A DNA stretch of 64,000 nt from Epiperipatus broadwayi (Eukaryota; Onychophora; Udeonychophora; Euonychophora; Peripatidae), in NCBI GenBank assembly GCA_028023455.1, contig JAQFVV010012420.1, positions 4,032,001 through 4,096,000 of the forward strand, written 5' to 3'. Below, in pieces: positions 21,174 to 34,007 of the stretch. The position numbers were made by a program, and so were the translations under genes. Numbering within the stretch: position 1 is the first letter of the stretch; the number at the start of each line of letters is the position of its first letter. Below the pieces are notes generated by a model. That model was not told the origin of the DNA. It searched no databases and saw nothing but the letters and a program-made list of their open reading frames with translations.

Positions 21174-23420
21174 TTATAAAAGGAAGGCAGAGAAAGTAGT
21201 GGCAGGTTGATTAAAATCCATGTAAGACAAATGGGAACATTTAAAAAGGATAAGACATGACTAGTAATAGTAACAAAAGTATTGTGTATTCATAACTAAT
21301 AATTTCATGTTGTCTTTTATAAATGACAAATTATAAGGGAAGCCAATGCTGAAGTTTTATTTTCATATTTTTGTAATAATGATAAATTCTTACATCTTGA
21401 GTGAATTAATACATGATAAAGGTTCCAGGATCAATTTCCAGATGATTTAAAGTAATAAAAAAAACACCTTAATTTGTTCAATTGAATAGATGTTGGTTTG
21501 TCAAATGTCTCATGATTTTGGGCAACTAATTGTATGATTATTCACCCATTTTTCTCCCCATTAAAAAATAAAAGGAATTAATATCTTTAGTTGAGTAATT
21601 CTATCGAATGTTTCATTTGGAGGGCAGCTTGGTAGGAAGATGCAAGGAGAAAACAAGCTTAGAGTCCATGAATAAGATTAAAAATATTGAAAAAAAGAAT
21701 ATTACCAAATTACGCATACAAAAAAAAAATTAGCAAGAAATTGAATGCATTTTTAGATTAATTAAAAAGAATATGCCAATAAACATCACATGGCATACGT
21801 TTAGTGAATTTTGCCTGTTTTAAAAAGAATATGTTGATGGAAATATTTTGAAATTTATTAAAATGCAATTGCTTCAATTATTTTTCCCATCCCTATTAAA
21901 GTTTTATATATATATGAACAGTGACCATTTCATTTTTTTTTTGTTTGTTTAGCAGGGTTTCTGTCATCATATTTGACAGCATTGTAAAAGAAACAGTCCA
22001 CTGAAGACTAAAGCCCTTTTTAACAACTCTGTTAAAGAATAAAAGATAAATATTACTTAGCAAGCTTACAGAAAGATTAGTGTTTGAGAAATATTTAATT
22101 TTTGTTTTACATTAGCTAAGGAATAGCTAGTTACTTGCTAACTGACTAATATTGAATCATTAATAGACATAGCTACCTGAAAGAAAAATCTATCATAAAC
22201 CTGTTTGGAATCTGAAAATTACCAAATCTCATTTGGTTGGGATTAGAACTAGGGTTATGGTTTTAGATTGTGTTCATTATAATAATGAAGTGATTAGTGT
22301 ATTAATAATAAAATTGTTATTTCTGATAGATGAATATAAAACTGATTTAAAAATACCTTATCAACATGATTTAGTAATTCTTTTCTACCAGATGGTGCTT
22401 CAGCTAATGTTGTTAAAGCCTAAAAATATAATAATTTTTTTTTTAAAGTTGATTAAAAATGTAATTATTTTTGCATTTTGTAATTAAAAAAATATTATAC
22501 TTACAAACATTTCACAATTTACATTTATTATGCTTTTACTTTAACTAGTCATTGGACTATTAATTAGCAAATAAAGTTTTGGGTCTAGAACAGCTGATGA
22601 GGAGCTAGAGAATACTGAAATCTATCATGTATGCTATTTTGACTTTTCAATGGCTAATTGAAATTTTGTATGTATTCTATGGATGGTATCTAATTGTATT
22701 TTGGAAATTTTAAGTGTGTTATGTAGGAAATTAAAATTTTGGGATAATACTGTTTATCAGTTTTCTGTATTGAAAAATTATTACAATCACTAGTCAAATA
22801 ATACTTGAGAAAGATTCCTATTCACAGACATAGGAATTTGTGCAGAAGTAGGCTTCTATGTTTTGATGAAATATTATTAATTCTTGTCAAGGCGATAATA
22901 TTGTATTTCAACTTGTATTAATATTGTGAATTAAAGTCCTTTTATTAGATATTTTATCAAATACTTGGCAAATCATATTCAAAGAAAAATTAACACAAGT
23001 TTCTATATTTTTGTGTTTCATGATGAACTGCCCTTTTAAAAATAGTCAAAGGGTGGGCCAAGAGATAAGATAATGGATCTCTATAACACTACTGTGCAAA
23101 ATTTCTTAGACGTCTAACAATATTTTTTAAAAAGTCAATTAGCTATCAAATAAAGAAAAATTAATTAACAACTGCCAAGTAAAATAATGAAAAAAAAAAT
23201 CTTAAGGATACTATAATCTTGATAAGAATTAATAAGATTTCATTGAAACAATGGCAGTCTATTTCTATAGGAAGATGTTTGTATTTTTAATAAGGACATT
23301 TTAAAAGAGAATTCTTTGACTGCTGTCGCAAAATGTTTCAATATGGGGAGAGGGGGTGATACGTGATATTTCTGAAAATTTTCTTTAATTCCATTTTTTA
23401 ATCCTGAAAATCTTGGCCCT
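21174..23420. other. AT-rich non-coding stretch
   Basis: No gene supported. Near 22570-22610, CTAGAACAGCTGATGAGGAGCTA resembles a collapsed relative of the 5 kb hammerhead element (see findings). Confidence 0.45.
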
Positions 23421-23429
23421 AATATATAT

Positions 23430-24563
23430 ATCAAAAATATATTTATGGATAAAAGATGTAAACATATATATTATATAAAATTAAATTATTGTATTTATTT
23501 CTCATTTTACATTTAATTCTATGGACAAATGACAACTATTGTTATTCCATAAATCATAATGAATTTTCCTGGAACAACAATTTTCATTTTACAATGAATT
23601 TTATTATTCATCATTATAATTTCATCAATATCCATTGATTCAAATAATAAGGTTTTATTGGTAATGGACTTCAATTTGCAATTTATTTTATCATTCTCAA
23701 TTAGTCTTTGATCAAGTAAATATTGATTATGTATACTATTCTAATATAAAATATTTTCACTCCTAACAGCTATATCTTTAATTTCTTTCTGCATTTACTT
23801 TATATGTTCACTAATCTGAGATTTGATATTTATGAGTATCTATCATTTCACTCTTTACAATATTTATATTCTCAAGCATTTCTTTCTTAATTCTTCCTTA
23901 AATTTTTCAGAATTAAAATCCCTTTCCTCTTTTATTTCTAAACACTCTTTCTTAATATCTAGTATTTGAGAATCTAGATTAGTGATAATAAATACCCATT
24001 TTCTCATCAGAAGTTTTTATTCTCTCTTCTATCTGACAAAATTTTTCTTTATTATATATTTCATTATGAGTGAATATTTTACCTAATTCATTTACTTTAA
24101 CATTTATATCTTCATTGGCACTTTTACAATTACAAGATACAACCTCTATATGTTTTTTTTTTCTTTTTTTGTGTTAATTCATAACACTCTTGAATTTTAC
24201 TATCCATAATCTTAATATTTTGAACATTTATTTCATTTATTCTAACATCCATTTCTTCTTGCAATTCTTCGATATCCTTTTCATTTTTATCAAACCTACT
24301 ATTAAAAGTACTTTCCATATTTTTTAAGTTACTTCTTACATCATCCAAATTCTTTTTCATTTCATCAAAATTATCATCTAACTTTTTATTTATCTCACCT
24401 TTATTATCATTTTATTCATTTCATCTGATTTTTTATTCATTTCTGCTCTCATTTTATTCATATTTTCTGTCATATTCTGCATAAATTGCATTATTATTTT
24501 ATTCATATCAATATTGCTCATAGAAAACAAAGCTCCTGTTTTTACTTCTTCAATATTACTCAT
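23430..24563 (-). pseudogene. Coiled-coil ORF relic, probably retroelement gag-like
   Basis: On the minus strand an ATG at 24563-24561 opens a frame (MSNIEEVKTGALFSMSNIDM), followed, with frameshifts, by a methionine- and lysine-rich heptad-like helix, best preserved at 24360-24130 (77 codons, D/E/K/N-rich, strong coiled-coil character). Farther downstream (about 23720-23500) come motifs of the form K-I-x-C-K-[LM]-K: KINCKLKSITNKTLLF and KIHCKMKIVVPGKF. The same motif recurs at 39.2-39.66 kb. Layout (N-terminal coiled coil then short basic repeats) is reminiscent of a retrotransposon structural protein, but I cannot assign a family. A possible primer-binding-like TTGGCACCCAAC lies at about 25163-25175 on the minus strand upstream of it. 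Confidence 0.4.
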
Positions 24564-27500
24564 TTTGGTTTAAGCTGAATATTCTTTTACTATACCCAAA
24601 TTAAAAATATTATCATTTTTATATTATGATTGATAACATTTCTTCATCATGACACTAATCACATATTCCTCACTATCTCCTCACAATCAAACAATACTAA
24701 TTCCAGATTTTAATCCACCTATTTCATAAGTTGCTATTTTAACTCTTCTATTATTATTCTTTTCTAACTACACTTTAATATAAATTTACTTTATTTTCTC
24801 TATTGAGTCATAATCACACTGGTCATAGCATATTAAATATTGTAATTGATTAATCAGAATACTTTCAATATTATATATCCCCATATTTCAACCAGAAGAG
24901 CATAAGTCACATGTAATTTACTTTTAATTAAAGATTAAATAAATTAAAATTATCTCATTAGTTTTAACATTATAATTTAATAATATCTATCATCCTACAA
25001 TAAATAATGTCTATTCTTTTACAGATGTGGGCTATATACTAAAATTTTCATAACTAAAATTTATATATTTTTCTTGTTCTAATTGCTTGATATTATAAAA
25101 TAATATATAATCATTTGGTATAACAATTAACTACATGAGCTCTGATTAAACAATAATCAGGCCACATAGTTGGGTGCCAAAAATCCACATATGTAACCCC
25201 TTTCGGTAGTGCAACATATATGATACCTTCTTTACTATCTACGATACTAGCTCAATAATAATCAAGTATAACAATAATAAAGTATAAGACTCTCCATAGG
25301 GTTTGAAACTTACAATACATCAAAACATAAGATAGACTTTAGGGACAATTATAACAGATTTATAACATTGAGAAGTATATAAAATACATTCCACAATGGC
25401 ATTGCTATTGTAAAAATTCTGCTTCTATCTTATTATAATCAGGAAAATCCCTACAATAAACAACTAACAATATTTCATTTAAATAATGACTTAACTATTC
25501 TATAATTTAAGAAGCTCAAAATAATAATATTAACAAAAACTACATTTAAGAACACTATTCTATGGATATCTCAGGGATCATAATTATTCTGTTCTAAAAT
25601 ATAATATAATAATTATATTGATAATTAAATGATCAAATTGCAAGAGGGATTTTATTTGGACCCAACCATTTAAATAAAATCACACTTACAAACATTGATT
25701 AACCTCCTATTTGAAAATTAATCTAACTATAATAATGACATGAAAATTAATGATCACTATCTATTCATTACCTTCACTTAAATAATTTCATTTATTTTCA
25801 AAAGATGTATTCTTATAATCATACTAATAACAATCATCATAGAATACTCATTTTATTATAATTAAAAGCTTTATTATCCAATTATTATCTACTAAATTAA
25901 CTCAACTACATTTCTTAGTTACTTAGCATTCACCCATTGTAATTAGATCCTTCAAAATTACAAGCATTATAATATATTTTGTCAGTAACTTGTACTTTGA
26001 AATAATATACTTCTAAATTTATTATATAAAATAAATTTCAAAACTGGATTACAAAATTAGAATGTGACTCTTAAAACATACTATTAATTTATATTGTATT
26101 CTCTTCATTTTGTAATACTTAATAGTACCTTTCAAATAAATCTTTAAGATTCTTTTATATTTAATAAAAATATGAACTACTACAAATTCCCTTTAATATA
26201 ATTATAATTTTAAATTAATTAATGATTAATGTATCAATTATAAATTCTTGAATATAATTCTTCAGATAAAAAATGTAATAAATATATACTATGTATAATT
26301 CTATGTGGATTATGTGCTTTATGGATATGACCTTCTGATGAAAATGACTCTCAATTGCCATAAATTACTAATACAAACTCTAAATTATTATACTCATTTA
26401 TTTTACAATAATAATAATTAATAACAAACAACTATAAACACTATATTACATAATCAATTAACAAAATAATTGTTTAAATATTCATAAATTTATAATCAAC
26501 TTATTTACATTAATAATAGATAAAATAATAATCATTCTATTTAATATTTAGTTCATTCAAATAATAAATTCATAATTATTACCATTATGTATACTTTTCT
26601 TTTTAACATTATTAAACAGTTTTATCATCCATGAGTTATCTTGTGGTTATCTTCTTAATCATTTTTCCATAGTTACTTCCTATTTTATAATTTCAAAATA
26701 TTTCAATAAAGTTATAATATTTTAATTAGAATTCATACTCAAAATCTGTATGAAAATGTGGCACTACCATTTTATTGATAAAATTAGTGCTGTGGTAGTA
26801 ATATTAAAAAAAAAAAACAGTGTAAATAATGTTTTCCTTTTTTTTTTTTTTACAGAATAATGAAATCAAGGTTTATCATTCTAATTATATATTCTTCTTT
26901 CTCATTTGCGTTTTCTGATTTATTTTGATCTCAGGTATCATTATTTATACAATTTATTCAGATTTTAATTGAACCCAACATATTTGTTTTGTGTATGGTC
27001 TTACAACTTTGATGCTAATCTGAAAAAACTTATCAAGAAAAAAAAACTATAAATTCTTCAAATATCTAGTCAACTTTCTATGCTTCTCATGTTCTTATAT
27101 TACAGACAACTTCACAAATAAATTGATTCTATTTTAAAATAATATATCAGAATGTAGAAATGGAGGTCTCCGTTAACTATGAAGTGTCATATTTTGGCAG
27201 TTAGTCATTTTTCCTAATGATCTTGCCCTAATTTCTTCAAGCTTATATATCAAACTCTTATGGTATATACAACACTCATGTTTCGGTGAAACATCTTCTA
27301 ATCTGTTTCTAATAAAACATGGATATCACACAGATTCATCCCTTTAAACTATCTATTCAATTCTTCAGGATGATATTTTATATCTTCTAAAATTTCAACA
27401 TATTTTTCCCCATTATATCTTAGCATTTACAACCGTAAATGACCTCTAGACCAATAATATAATCTTCCTTTTGTATCTTTATCTATCCCCATTAGAGATC

Positions 27501-28438
27501 ATGTAACAAAACAAATATTTTACCTTTACCATTGTCAATACGATATTTTTTCTAATATAACAAATGAGATCATAATTATTTTTCCACATTATCATTCACT
27601 CTGTTTTATACTATTATAACTAACATTATACTTTATAGTATATTTATTATTATTTTCATAAAATACTGTAATTTTTTATTCACCACCAGAATTTCAGTCT
27701 ACTCATCACATTTTATTCTAATATATTTTAAACTCATTTAAAATATATTAAAATTAAAATATTATAGTATCCACACACCCTCTTATTCTATAACTCATGT
27801 ATACTCCTTCATTCTCTAAGCATATTTTTCATTTTCTTTTTTAAAATAAAAATGAATCGTAATAGATTAATATCGCTTAATCTTATGTGATTATTGGCAT
27901 ATCAAAATTATTTCAAGTATTGATAAATCTACTACAGAATATTACATTTATATAAAAAAACATATGTCAATACAAAAATTAAAAAGAAATCTTTTTCTCT
28001 CCTTTTTTAAAAAGAATCAGTTTCACCTAGTTTAATATCCCATGTCAACTAAATTGAAGTTCACAATGCCTAGGAAGCTTTGTACTTCTCATCTCTTTTT
28101 GTTAAACAGATGCACGTTTATATAAAACATTAAAAAAACTAATCCTAATAACAACTTGATGAAAGTTTCTAAATTCGATGTATCCTTAATGACTTTCCCA
28201 ATCTTGATGGATTTAAAGTTAAATGAGCATAAATATCCCCTATAACTATATACTCACGAAGTAGATTAACAGATATTCACAATAAATCACATTAATTTTC
28301 CCATGTTAAAAACTTTAAGATACTTCAAATTAATTCATCCATAAGTTTTCCTTCAAATTATTCCTTCGTTTCTCTTTATTTAATAGTTTTATACATTTTT
28401 AAATATACATCAATAACTTTATAAAATAACACTGTAGT
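24564..28438. other. AT-rich stretch, no gene
   Basis: Strand-asymmetric AT-rich DNA (the plus strand reads mainly A/T/C, few G). The asymmetry continues from the coiled-coil relic, so this may be the rest of the same old minus-strand retroelement, but no reverse transcriptase or second LTR could be found. Confidence 0.35.
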
Positions 28439-28443
28439 ATATC

Positions 28444-29221
28444 TGTTATGTATGTATATAATTAAAATACACATACACACAAAATAATAATAGTAAATAT
28501 TGTAAATAGGGATTTAATATTTAAACGTATGTATGTGTATACATATACATTATAAAAATACTTCATTAATTTAAAATAATATTATACTTTAATAGCTGTG
28601 TTATTTTTTAAAACAACATGTAAACAAATCTTTTTAGATAGGAAGGTTAATTAACAAAGGAACTTTGCAGATAAACAAGATGATTAATTAAAAAGCAATC
28701 GAACTGCAAAGGGTAATCAATCAAAGTAAAACTTAAGCCAAAAGGTAAACTGGGAGGGATTGATCCGACCAGGACGGACAAGATTTGACCAATCAAATCC
28801 AGAAAATCAGGACTGAAAAAATGAGTGAAAGTGTAAAGCATTTGACACTTAAAACTGGTAGCTCTACCTATGCAGATGAACTGGGAAAGGCACTGAACAT
28901 CGCTTAGTTAGCACGGTAGCCCCAGAGCGCACAGCTGGCCTCCGAACATCCAAGAATCAGTATAGGGACTATAAAGTAGGTCACAGATCTTCATTATTAT
29001 TTTTGTATACCTTCGGGTTTGTTAATATAAATAGATTATGATTGTTTTATTGTATTACTGTAAATATGTATATATTAGCGTATTATAATTAAATCTGTTT
29101 TTCTTATTCCACCGGCGTTAGTCTTTGTGATAAAATTATTGTATGCATATATAGTCAGGGCAAGGGTTAGCTTACTGCATAGATTGTTCGCCAGTGAGTA
29201 TTATAACTGGTGGATATAACA
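28444..29221 (+). repeat. 5' LTR of gypsy element
   Basis: Begins TGTTATGTATGT and ends GGATATAACA; ends form the short inverted repeat TGTTAT/ATAACA. Homologous throughout to 33175-34007. A 64-codon antisense open frame (28647-28841) recurs in the 3' LTR and in the inverted copy at 36 kb, but this follows from LTR homology rather than being a gene. Confidence 0.93.
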
Positions 29222-29223
29222 TT

Positions 29224-29246
29224 TGGTGCAGTCAAGAATTCGAACC
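29224..29246 (+). promoter_or_regulatory. Primer binding site
   Basis: TGGTGCAGTCAAGAATTCG starts two bases after the LTR. Its complement would be a tRNA 3' end GAATTCTTGACTGCACCA with a T-arm GGTTCGAA beyond it. An acceptor starting GCAGTC is typical of tRNA-Ser, so a Ser-type primer is my best guess. Confidence 0.6.
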
Positions 29247-29326
29247 TAGTAAAGCTAGAGTAATGTGTATTAAAATTGCTGTTATTCGCCATTTACACAA
29301 AGCATAAATTTTTTTAAGTACAATAT

Positions 29327-30010
29327 TTGGGTATAATGGATAAATTGCATATGGCCATTGGTGAATTCGACATAAATGAGATGAGCAGTTGGCCATTGTA
29401 TGTTGAACACATAGAAAAGTATAGAGTCGAAGACGATAAGTATAAAATAGCCACCGTATTGTGTTTCATGGGTAAAGCGGTTATAGATATCGCAAATTGG
29501 TTAGTAGCACCTTTAACCCCTGAGCAATGCTCGTACAGTGACTTCAAAAAGCAATTGAGTAACAGTTCCACCATTGTCTGCAAGCTAGAAATGAAATGAT
29601 TAAGGATTTTGATTGTGCACTGCGAGTGTTAGCTAAAGACTGTGTGTATGGTTCTTACTTAGATGAAGCTCTCAAACAGTTCCTGACAGGCATAAACAGT
29701 GACATCTTATGGCAACAGCTACTGTCAGTAATGAATCTCGATTACACAGAGGCAATCAAACATAGCAAAGCCTATGAGCTCATCTTGGAACAGTCCAAAA
29801 AATATGCAGAATTCAATAACGGGGGAAATAAGCAGACCGAAGTTAACTTTCAAAACAGTGGAACAGAAATCCACAGAAAATAATGAAAGTAATGGCAGTA
29901 ATAGTAGAAACCCTGTTATCTGTTTTTGTTGTGGAAAAAAGAGCATAAAGCCGCGGATTGCTATTTTAGACATGAACAATATAAATTATGTAATAAGAAA
30001 GGGCATAGGC
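29327..30010 (+). pseudogene. gag: gypsy gag (capsid and nucleocapsid), frameshifted
   Basis: An open frame from about 29327 ends with a stop at 29597-29599. The next gag stretch (29596-29883) is in another frame, so a frameshift separates N- and C-terminal capsid parts. The helical, W- and L-rich content (e.g. SSWPLYVEHIEKY, then KQLSNSSTIV) is what one expects of gypsy capsid. A zinc knuckle follows: CFCCGKK, then after a further frame change H-K-A-A-D-C, giving C-x2-C-x4-H-x4-C across the shift, and a second degenerate knuckle LCNKKGHRQNMC whose first cysteine is Y. Role in the family: particle assembly and RNA packaging. Not functional here. Confidence 0.8.
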
Positions 30011-30642
30011 AAAACATGTGTTGGAGAGAACAAAATGAAACACTACATTCAAGAAACAGTCCTAACCGTAAATTACAGGGAAAAGAAAAACAGTTTACAA
30101 TGATTAACAATACAACAACCAGTCTTAATGAGAAAATAATTATAAAAGTTAAAATATACGATCGCCCTATAGACATGGAAGTGGACAGTGGGAGCAGTAT
30201 AACCTTAATTTCACTATGCGATTGGCAGACCACTACAGAAAATTGTAAGCAAAAACCTGAAATAGTAAAAACTGACATGAAAGTGTTAGATGTAAATGGC
30301 AACGCTATTAAAATAAAGAGCATGGTTAAAGCTCCAGTAAATAAAGTAGAGGGTAAAATTGTCAATTTACCATTATATATAGTACACGCCCCGATAAATC
30401 CATTAATCAGCCATGAATGGTTTAATAAATTAGGGATTAAATTAACATTCATACAAAATGTCAAGTTGGAAAAAGAAATGGAAAATGAATTTCCAAATTT
30501 ATTTAATGGGGAGCCAGGAATTATTAAAACTGAGCCGGTATCATTAGAAATGAGCACATCAGCTCTACTCATAATTTGCAAACCTAGGAAGGTACTGTTC
30601 GCTCAGAAAGTAAAAGTAGAAAAATCGATGACCTCGTCATGA
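30011..30642 (+). pseudogene. pol: gypsy aspartic protease region
   Basis: Part of an open frame running 29926-30642. The protease active site appears as EVDSGSSITLIS (about 30178-30213), the retropepsin D-[ST]-G motif, with the expected downstream hydrophobic segment LPLYIVHAPINPLI (about 30367-30408). It leads into the spacer before reverse transcriptase, where the frame breaks near 30640. In active elements it cleaves the Gag-Pol polyprotein. The protease domain itself is the least damaged part of the interior. Confidence 0.85.
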
Positions 30643-31290
30643 AAGGGGTGTTGAAACCCACGGAAAAGTCAGATTGGGCCACACCAGTAGTAATAACTAA
30701 ACCTAATGGTCAGATACGCTTGTGTGGGGATTACAGGGTAACTAAATAAAGCATCAAACAAGAGTGCATACCCTGTACCAAATGCTAGAGAAGTTATTGC
30801 TTCATTGCAAAAATCTAATTTCTTTGCGAAATTAGACCTTAACGCTGCATTCCATTAAATACCAGTTACAGAGGCAGCATCCATAATACTGACAATTACT
30901 ATGCATCTTGGGCTATACAAATGTAAAAGACTACCATTTGGAATAACATCGGCCTCTAGCATATTTCAGTCGAAAATTGAAACTCTTCTCAATGGATTAA
31001 AAGGCGTCATACCATATTTTGACAACATCCTCATAACAGTGACCACAGACAAAGTACTTAGAAACCGATTAGATATGTGAATGGCTAAATGAGTTTGGCG
31101 CAAAGCTGAATACTGAAAAATGCATTTGAAAAAACTAAGGAAATTAAATTCCTGGGCCACATATCGAGAAGCGGCACATCCCCTTCCCCTGAAAAGGCTA
31201 AATCAGTAGCAGAAGCACCAAGACCCACAAATGTAAAGCAACCACAAGCTTTCCTAGGCTTGGTGAATTTTTTTGAAACTTTTTAAAGAG
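30630..31290 (+). pseudogene. pol: gypsy reverse transcriptase, dead
   Basis: Plus-strand remains of the RT palm and fingers: WATPVVITKPNGQIRLCGDY (about 30675-30735), then KSNFFAKLDLNAAFH (catalytic LDLxxAFHxI block, about 30811-30855), LPFGITSASSIFQ (about 30930-30968) and YFDNILIT at about 31015-31038. The family motif in the last block is Y-x-D-D, and here the second aspartate is N, so the catalytic pair is broken as well as the frame. Several stops and shifts occur (for example TAA just after the GDY block near 30746 and within the LDL block near 30856). Confidence 0.88.
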
Positions 31291-31850
31291 GAAAAGTCCA
31301 TGTGGCCACTCCTTTATATAATCTACTGAGGAAAAACCAGAAATGGAAATGGCACGAGCAAGAAGAAACAGCATTTATTCACACTAAAGTGCTGCTTACT
31401 TCAGAGAAATTATTAGTACATTATAACAGTGATCTGGAAATTATGTTGACCACTGACGCATCTGAATTTGGGTCGGGGCAGTACTAAGTCACTGAGCCCA
31501 GTCGGAAGTGTGACCTATATATGCTTCATGCACATTGTCCAAGGCAGAAAAAAATTATAGCCAATTGGACAAGGAAGAACTCGCAGTTTTGTTTGGAGTG
31601 AAAAAATTCCACCAATATCTATATGGGAGGAAATTTACTATTATAACCGATCACAAACCACTGCTAGGAATATTCAGAAATAAACATACACCTGATCATT
31701 TAAGCCCCTGAATGTTACGTTGGCTTAACGTTCTTGCGGACTATGATTACAATCTGCAATACAAAAAGGGAAAACAAATTGGGCATGCAGACGCATTATC
31801 ACGCATGTTCGATCTTGATGAAGCAGCAGTACTAGAAAGAGAAATAAAAT
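31291..31850 (+). pseudogene. pol: gypsy RNase H, dead
   Basis: Contains the RNase H start LTTDASEFGSG (about 31446-31478; first catalytic aspartate in TDAS), ended by a stop at about 31485, then in other frames QLDKEELAVLFGVKKFHQY (about 31563-31617; family E-x-x-x-x-x-x-G-x-x-x-F-x-x-Y region) and the ITDHKPL block (about 31645-31665), followed by a tether with LRWLNVLADYDY and ADALSR. This order is diagnostic of Ty3/gypsy. Frames differ between blocks, so no protein could be made. Confidence 0.85.
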
Positions 31851-31899
31851 TATATAGATGTACTTCAAAAGCAAAACCTAAATAGCAAAATTGTAGCTC

Positions 31900-33152
31900 A
31901 ATGGACAGAAGATGACGGCTATCAGTGGATAATAAATAAGATAAGAGGAGGATGGCCAAACAAACATCCAAGTTTTCTCCACAAACAATTATGGAACGCC
32001 TGCAAACAGCTATTCATATGTAAAGGATGCATTTTGAGGAGTGACCAAGTGCTGATGCCTGTGGTGGGGAGACAACAAATATTAAACTTGCTTCATGAGG
32101 GACATCCAGGCATTGTGAGGCAAAAGCCCTAGCTTGTAGTGTCATATGGTGGCAAACATCAATGTAGATATAGAAAGATGTATAAAGAAATGTGAGAACT
32201 GCCAACAGTGCGCTAAAGCACCCCCATCGACTTTTGAAACATGGCCAAAAGCAGACAACCCATGGCAATGAATCCATTAGACCACATGGGTCCATTCGAA
32301 GGCCATTTATTTCTAGTTGTAGTCGACTCGTATTCAGGGTGGGCTGAGTATAAAATAGTGAAAAATACCAGCACAGAGGTAACAGTTAGCACTCTGTATG
32401 AGATTTTTGCTCATCACGGATTCCCAGAAACTTTAGTCTCAGACAAATGGAACAAGTTTCACATCGGAAAAGTTCGCAGAGGCAATGCAAGATTGGGGAA
32501 TAAAACGTACTCACTCCCCCATACCACCCCAATCAAATGGACTGGCTGAAAGAGCAGTGCAAAGCCTAAAGTCAGCTATAAAAAAATGGGTGCAATGAAA
32601 ATCGATGAAGCTGTACTGACTGCTCTTCTCCACCAGCATTCTATCCTAGTGGCCAAATCTGGAAAATCACCAGCGGAAATATATTTAGGCAGAACACTGT
32701 GAACAAAACTTGCAAAAATAGTGCCAACAAAACAATGAGACAAACAACAGAGTTGTTCATATAAATTCCAGCCGCAAGAGAGAGTGTGGGTAAAGAACAC
32801 ACTAAAAAATCGATGGTTTCCAGGGGAAGTTATTCACCATCTGTCAAAACAACTCGTGACAGTTTGCATGGGCGATGGTAAGATATTAAAAAAACATGTG
32901 AACCAGCTACGGAGAAATGAAAGTGACAACTGGACTCCAAATCTCGACACAACAGAAACCGATGAGACTCTAAAAAATGATAATAAACCGGAAATTTGCG
33001 CCACTAAAGAAACTGATTTTCAATTAAACATTTTGTCTACAGAGAAATCACTACTACAAATGGAAAATAATTCAAGGCAACGATTAAAAAGGAAAATAAA
33101 CCCTCCCAAATATTTAAATGATTATATTTTAAGTCCAAAGACTAACAAATAA
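31900..33152 (+). pseudogene. pol: gypsy integrase, dead
   Basis: An upstream zinc-finger part is degraded (about 32080-32230; the C-x2-C residue pair survives in ENCQQC). The catalytic core is open from about 32241 to 32549 and shows the first aspartate in DHMGPFEGHLF and the second in HHGFPETLVSD, after which the frame is lost. The glutamate block NGLAERAVQSLKSAIKKW lies in another frame (about 32535-32588). The C-terminal frame 32784-33152 starts WVKNTLKNRWFPGEVI, the usual GPY/F-like chromodomain-proximal part, and ends in a basic tail just before the purine tract. The family inserts cDNA with a short target duplication, consistent with the 5-bp ATATC repeat. Confidence 0.85.
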
Positions 33153-33160
33153 TCTTTGAA

Positions 33161-33174
33161 CTTGGGGGAAGTAT
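33161..33174 (+). promoter_or_regulatory. Polypurine tract region
   Basis: GGGGGAAG ends three bases before the 3' LTR, the usual plus-strand primer position. The same tract is found, inverted, next to the 35.7-37.1 kb LTR copy. Confidence 0.8.
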
Positions 33175-33297
33175 TGTTATGTATGTGCATAATTAAAATA
33201 CACATATACACAAAATAATAATAGTAAATATTGTAAATAGGAATTTAAAATTCAAACGTATGTATGTGTATAATTTATCGCATATACATATGTAAGT

Positions 33298-33328
<31 letters not shown>

Positions 33329-34007
33329 CGTGAAGATAAAAATACTTCATTAATTTAAAATAATATTATACTTTAATAGCTGTGTTATTTTTTAAAACAA
33401 CATGTAAACAAATCCTTTTAGATAGGAAGGTTAATTAACGAAGGAACTTTGCTGATAAACAAGATGATTAATTAAAAAGCAATCAAACTGCAAAGAGTAA
33501 TCAATCAAAGTAAAACTTAAGCCAAAAGGTAAACTGGGAAGGATTGATCCGACCAGGATGGACAAGATTTGACCAATCAAATCCAGAAAATCAGGACTGA
33601 AAAAATTAGTAAAAGTGTAAAGCATTTGACACTTAAAACTGGTAGCTCTACAAATGCAGATGAACTGGGAAAGGCGCTGAATGTCACTTATTTAGCACGG
33701 TAGCCCCAGAGCAGACAGCTGGCCTCCGAACGTCCAAGAGTCAGCATAGGGACTATAAAGTAGGTCGCATAGATCTTCATTATTATTTTTGTATACCTTC
33801 GGGTTTGTTAATATAAATAGATTATGATTGTTTTATTGTATTACTGTAAATATGTATATATGAGTGTATTATAATTAAATCTGTTTTTCTTATTCCACCG
33901 GCATTAGTCTTTGTGATAAAATTATTATATGCATATATAGTCAGGACAAGGGTTAGCTTACTGCATAGATTGTTCGCCAGTGAGTATTATAACTGGCGGA
34001 TATAACA
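33175..34007 (+). repeat. 3' LTR of gypsy element
   Basis: Homologous to 28444-29221 with an extra 55-60 bp around a (TA)n run at 33303-33328. Ends GGATATAACA, immediately followed by the ATATC target duplication. Confidence 0.93.

Noticed and set aside
25150-25200. LTR boundary and primer site for a second, minus-strand retrotransposon
   Set aside because: TTGGCACCCAAC resembles a primer site, but no matching second LTR was found in the window.
28647-28841. 64-codon minus-strand frame in the LTR, conserved at 33431-33625 and in the inverted LTR near 36045-36227
   Set aside because: Conservation is explained by LTR homology; no domain and no start context. Not listed as a gene.
29961-30581. 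206-codon minus-strand frame
   Set aside because: Antisense shadow of the gypsy protease frame; no independent motif.
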